NCBI GenBank assembly: GCA_002405615.1
Contig: DHMD01000041.1
Location: 1-25,962 of the forward strand
DNA length: 25,962 nt
Reading direction: 5' to 3'
DNA from: Christensenella sp. UBA4651
GTDB lineage: Bacteria; Bacillota; Clostridia; Christensenellales; UBA1242
Position 1 is the stretch's first letter. Each line of letters begins with the position of its first letter. Below, one piece after another: positions 23,480 to 25,962 of the stretch. The position numbers were made by a program, and so were the translations under genes. The notes under the pieces were generated by a model, which saw only the letters and a list, made by a program, of their open reading frames with translations, ran no database searches and had not been told where the DNA came from.

Positions 23480-24223
23480 ATGGAGCGTAAAGTCGTGATG
23501 ATTACGGGGGCGAGTCGAGGAATTGGTAGGAAACTAGCCCTTGATTTTGCTAGCGAGGGCTACAATGTGGCTTTTTGTTACCTAAATAGCGAGGAGCGTG
23601 CGTTGCGGGTTGCGGACGAAATTCGTGCTTTGGGTGTCGAGTGCCTATGTTTTAGGTGCGATATGTCGGATGAAAACGATATCGCCGATTTTTTCACAAA
23701 AACTATCAAAACTTTTGGCAGAATTGATATATTGATTAATAATGCCGCTGTCGCTATTGATTCACTTTTTGCTGACAAAACAGTAGAAAATTTCAGAAAA
23801 ACTCTAAATGTGAATTTGGTCGGCGCTTTCCTAATTTCAAAGTATGTGGGCGAGCAAATGGTGAAGCAAAAGGCGGGCAAAATCATTAATCTTGCCAGCA
23901 CGAATGGGATAAATACATACTTCCCAATGTGCATTGATTATGACGCTTCCAAGGCGGGGCTGATTTCCTTGACGCACAACCTCGCTATGCAATTCGCCCC
24001 ATATGTCAATGTAAATGCAGTCGCTCCAGGCTTTATTGCAACCGAGAGTGAAGTAAATGGAATGGACGCCGAGTTTATAGAGCAAGAAAAACAAAAGATA
24101 TTTTTGAAGCGAGCAGGAACGGAGCAAGATGTGGCAAACCTAGTGCTGTTTTTGGCGAGCGACAAGGCAAACTTTATCAATAATGAGGTTATCCGCATTG
24201 ACGGCGGCCAGTACGGCGCTTGA
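23480..24223 (+). CDS. Short-chain dehydrogenase/reductase, FabG-like
   Basis: 247 aa classical SDR. Nucleotide-binding TGASRGIG (9-16), NNAA (87-90), catalytic S140 (NLASTNG), Y154 and K158 (YDASK), and the C-terminal GGQYGA. It is closest in style to 3-oxoacyl-ACP reductase (FabG), which reduces beta-ketoacyl-ACP with NADPH in fatty-acid synthesis, but it is not in a fab cluster, so another ketone or alcohol substrate is quite possible. It begins 70 bp after efp with GGAGAGAG before the ATG. The efp terminator lies between them, so it may rely on read-through or a weak promoter I cannot identify. In Bacillus the EF-P modification protein YmfI is also a FabG-like SDR, which makes the pairing with efp notable. 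Confidence 0.9.
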   Translation: MERKVVMITGASRGIGRKLALDFASEGYNVAFCYLNSEERALRVADEIRALGVECLCFRCDMSDENDIADFFTKTIKTFGRIDILINNAAVAIDSLFADKTVENFRKTLNVNLVGAFLISKYVGEQMVKQKAGKIINLASTNGINTYFPMCIDYDASKAGLISLTHNLAMQFAPYVNVNAVAPGFIATESEVNGMDAEFIEQEKQKIFLKRAGTEQDVANLVLFLASDKANFINNEVIRIDGGQYGA

Positions 24224-24370
24224 TTTGTGAGCGTTATATAACAATACAAAAACATATTATTTAGCATTTTTGAGTTATTTTTTCACATTTTTTAGATTTA
24301 TTTTTTTAATTAAATAATTATTTTTTGGTATTTTTTGTTAATTTTTTTGATTTTTCTGTAAGAGGTGTAT

Positions 24371-25213
24371 ATGAGTAAAAAAATTATAGCGATTTGCTAC
24401 GACTTTGATAAAACGCTGGCGACAGACGATATGCAGGCATTCTCTTTTATCCCTAATCTTGGGTTGACAAAAGAGGAGTTTTGGGCGAAATGTAGGGCTT
24501 TTTCTGTGAAAAATAACGCCGACCCGATTTTGAGTTTCTTGCGTGTGATGATTGATGAATGTGCTGCTCGTGGGATTAGCCTTACGAGAGAGTACCTCAA
24601 TAAGTTGGGTAAATACATTGAGTTTTTTGACGGCGTGCCTACCTGGTTCGCTCGCCTCAACGAGTATGCCGCTAGCAAGAATATGCAGTTGGAGCATTAT
24701 GTTATCACTTCGGGTAACAAGGAGATTTTGGAGGGCTGCTCGATTTTTGACGAGTTAAAAAATGTATTCGGCTGCGAGTTCTTGTATAACGAAAAAGGCG
24801 AGGCGTATTGGGTAAAATCTGTCGTAAATTATACGATAAAAACTCAATTTTTGTTCCGAATTTGTAAAGGTGCGGAGAACCTAACCGATGACGAAACCGT
24901 AAACCAGCGTGTGGACAAAAAGCGTGTCGAATTTCGCAATATGATTTACATTGGGGACGGAGTAACCGATATTCCTTGTATGACCTTGGTCAAAGAGAAA
25001 GGCGGTACAGCCATAGCCGTTTATCCGCAAAACAAGCGTGAGTTGAGTGTCAAACTTTTGCGTGATGACCGTGTAAACTATGTGTGCCAAAGCGATTACA
25101 GTAGCGATTCGGAATTAGAGAAATTGATAAAAGTTCTCATCGACTCAATAGCATTAAAAGAGCAACTTTTTGACAAAGAATTTGAACAAGTAAAAAAATT
25201 TGCCGAAAATTAG
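24371..25213 (+). CDS. HAD-superfamily phosphatase
   Basis: 280 aa, cytoplasmic. HAD motif I CYDFDKTLA (9-17; nucleophile D11, acid D13), motif II VITSG (S114), motif III lysine probably K157, motif IV GDGVTDIP (195-202). A helical cap lies between motifs I and II (about 20-100), as in the phosphoserine-phosphatase-like C1-cap group. The substrate cannot be deduced. The start at 24371 follows AGAGG at 5-nt spacing; an in-frame GTG two codons earlier is inside that site. The 147 bp before it are extremely AT-rich and I could not pick a promoter there with confidence. Confidence 0.88.
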   Translation: MSKKIIAICYDFDKTLATDDMQAFSFIPNLGLTKEEFWAKCRAFSVKNNADPILSFLRVMIDECAARGISLTREYLNKLGKYIEFFDGVPTWFARLNEYAASKNMQLEHYVITSGNKEILEGCSIFDELKNVFGCEFLYNEKGEAYWVKSVVNYTIKTQFLFRICKGAENLTDDETVNQRVDKKRVEFRNMIYIGDGVTDIPCMTLVKEKGGTAIAVYPQNKRELSVKLLRDDRVNYVCQSDYSSDSELEKLIKVLIDSIALKEQLFDKEFEQVKKFAEN

Positions 25214-25259
25214 TAAAAATACCGTCAAAGACAAGTAGAATAAAAGCAAATTCACACAC

Positions 25260-25280
25260 CTGCACATATTTTTGCAGTTT
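25260..25280 (+). terminator. Weak candidate terminator after the HAD gene
   Basis: CTGCA (25260-25264) pairs with TGCAG (25273-25277), then TTT. The stem is only 5 bp, so this is tentative. Confidence 0.3.
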
Positions 25281-25290
25281 TAACCTCAAA

Positions 25291-25319
25291 ATGACAAATT
25301 TCATAAATTAATATATAAT
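25291..25319 (+). promoter_or_regulatory. Promoter of the beta-helix gene within a 10-bp inverted repeat
   Basis: -35 ATGACA (25291-25296), 17-bp spacer, -10 TATAAT (25314-25319). Flanking it are AACCTCAAAA (25282-25291) and its exact reverse complement TTTTGAGGTT (25322-25331). The right arm contains the TGAGGT ribosome site. Transcription would start near 25326, leaving almost no leader. Confidence 0.55.
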
Positions 25320-25336
25320 ATTTTTGAGGTTTGCAT

Positions 25337-25849
25337 ATGGCAACTAATGTTTCAACTTTTGCCGAATTAAAAACAGCAATAGAGGATACTACAACAACAG
25401 AGATTTTGGTTACGCAGGACATAACTTTTGCTTCTGGCGGTGCAAGGGTTAATGCGGCAAAGAGCAGTCTGATTATTGATTTCGGCGGACATAGTGTTAC
25501 GGATAACAACTCGTCTAGTTTTACCGATACAATTTATATCGCCAGCACTACGGCGACAGTGTCAGTTACTGCACAAAATGCCGTTTGGAATGGTAGAAAT
25601 TACTACGGTGTTTTGGGAGTCTATAACGGGAACACAAATACAACTATCAACCTCAAAAATATAGACTACACTGGGCCGCAATTTGTGTATAACAAGAACG
25701 GTATCACTAATATCAGCGACTGTATGGTGCAGATTGCCAAAAATGAGTCCTCCACTAATCCGCAGGAGTTCTGTGAGGCAAATCGACTAAACATTTCGGG
25801 GAGCGTGGAGGTAAACTCTGCGGTTTGTGGTGGACATAAACATACGTAA
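25337..25849 (+). CDS. Pectate-lyase-like beta-helix adhesin fragment, probably truncated
   Basis: 170 aa resembling the N-terminal part of the large Firmicutes surface proteins with a pectate-lyase-like adhesive (right-handed beta-helix) domain: STFAELKTAIEDTTTTEILV, SLIIDFGGHSVTDNN, NAVWNGRNYYGVLGVY, NIDYTGPQFVYNKNGITNI, EFCEANRLNISGSVEV. Those proteins normally continue for hundreds of residues; here the family-like sequence breaks off after SGSVEVNS and ends nine residues later. No signal peptide is present, since the frame starts directly in the domain. The ATG at 25337 follows TGAGGT; an in-frame TTG at 25331 is also possible. May be a degraded gene or a small stand-alone version. Confidence 0.7.
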   Translation: MATNVSTFAELKTAIEDTTTTEILVTQDITFASGGARVNAAKSSLIIDFGGHSVTDNNSSSFTDTIYIASTTATVSVTAQNAVWNGRNYYGVLGVYNGNTNTTINLKNIDYTGPQFVYNKNGITNISDCMVQIAKNESSTNPQEFCEANRLNISGSVEVNSAVCGGHKHT

Positions 25850-25918
25850 TTATTCAAGCATTTGTGATGATATGGGGAATGGATAGATAAATAACAGTTT
25901 ATGAAGGAGAATAAAATC

Positions 25919-25962
25919 ATGAAAATAATAATATATGGCTCTAAATATGGTACTGCAAAACA
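25919..25962 (+). CDS. Flavodoxin, N-terminus only (runs off the window)
   Basis: AAGGAG followed by ATG at 25919. The 14 complete visible codons give MKIIIYGSKYGTAK, the typical first strand and phosphate-binding loop of flavodoxin-domain proteins (FMN-binding electron carriers or oxidases of the HemG/flavodoxin_5 sort). Too short to say more. Confidence 0.65.
   Translation, partial: MKIIIYGSKYGTAK

Noticed and set aside
20028..24223. Recoded UGA (alternative genetic code), considered because of the AT-richness
   Set aside because: TGA closes the PLP-enzyme and SDR genes exactly where those families end, and tryptophans are encoded by TGG.
25282..25331. An invertible (phase-variable) promoter before the beta-helix gene
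   Set aside because: The arms are 10 bp and only 30 bp apart, much shorter than known invertible promoters, and no recombinase gene is visible.

Overview
This 25.96-kb window is AT-rich. Its promoters look like those of low-GC Gram-positive bacteria (TTGACA/TATAAT, most with an extended -10 TGn), and most genes have strong AGGAGG-type ribosome sites. TGA is used as a stop codon. Two predicted lipoproteins carry an AAC lipobox, there is a BspA-type leucine-rich-repeat surface protein, and ProRS is of the short archaeal/eukaryal-like type. Together these suggest an uncultured gut-type member of the Clostridia (Firmicutes). The exact lineage is inference; no rRNA or tRNA gene is visible.

Layout. 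1-2.1 kb: a small unknown gene, then prolyl-tRNA synthetase (proS). 2.1-5.8 kb (minus strand): an unrecognised helical protein and a full-length phosphoketolase (xfp). 6.0-7.6 kb (plus): a two-gene operon of small proteins, each with one transmembrane hairpin. 7.7-8.5 kb (plus): an operon of two zinc-ribbon proteins. 8.46-8.89 kb: a gene-free stretch with nested repeats and hairpins, including a near-perfect 50-bp copy of the 3' end of the next gene. 8.86-9.9 kb (minus): a 2,4-diaminopentanoate-dehydrogenase-like enzyme. 10.2-12.2 kb (plus): a lipoprotein with InlB B-repeats and BspA-type LRRs. 12.3-16.1 kb (minus): a DUF378 membrane protein, a Cu/Zn superoxide dismutase-like protein, a lipoprotein, and an unusual single-AAA Clp-type ATPase.

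16.4-17.5 kb (plus): a membrane protein with an RsgI-like outer domain and a long charged helical tail. 17.6-18.3 kb (minus): a DUF11-repeat protein. 18.6-19.6 kb (plus): an enlarged RNase III with two dsRNA-binding-like domains. 19.86-21.3 kb (minus): a broken LRR-protein tail directly behind a PLP enzyme of the methionine gamma-lyase/aluminium-resistance family. 21.5-25.2 kb (plus): a PnuC transporter with a structured leader and acidic tail, efp, an SDR reductase and a HAD phosphatase. 25.3 kb to the end: a probably truncated beta-helix adhesin-like protein and the first codons of a flavodoxin.

Housekeeping translation and metabolism genes (proS, efp, xfp, SDR, HAD) are interspersed with envelope and surface proteins, mostly as single-gene units with their own promoter and hairpin terminator. 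I see no complete mobile element, CRISPR array or canonical defence island. The strongest leads for something new are the tandem-dsRBD RNase III, the Clp-type ATPase with an unrelated N-terminal half, the nested repeat region at 8.55-8.89 kb, the 150-nt pnuC leader closed by a 10-bp stem, the paired membrane-hairpin proteins, and the RsgI-like protein without a cytoplasmic sigma-binding domain.
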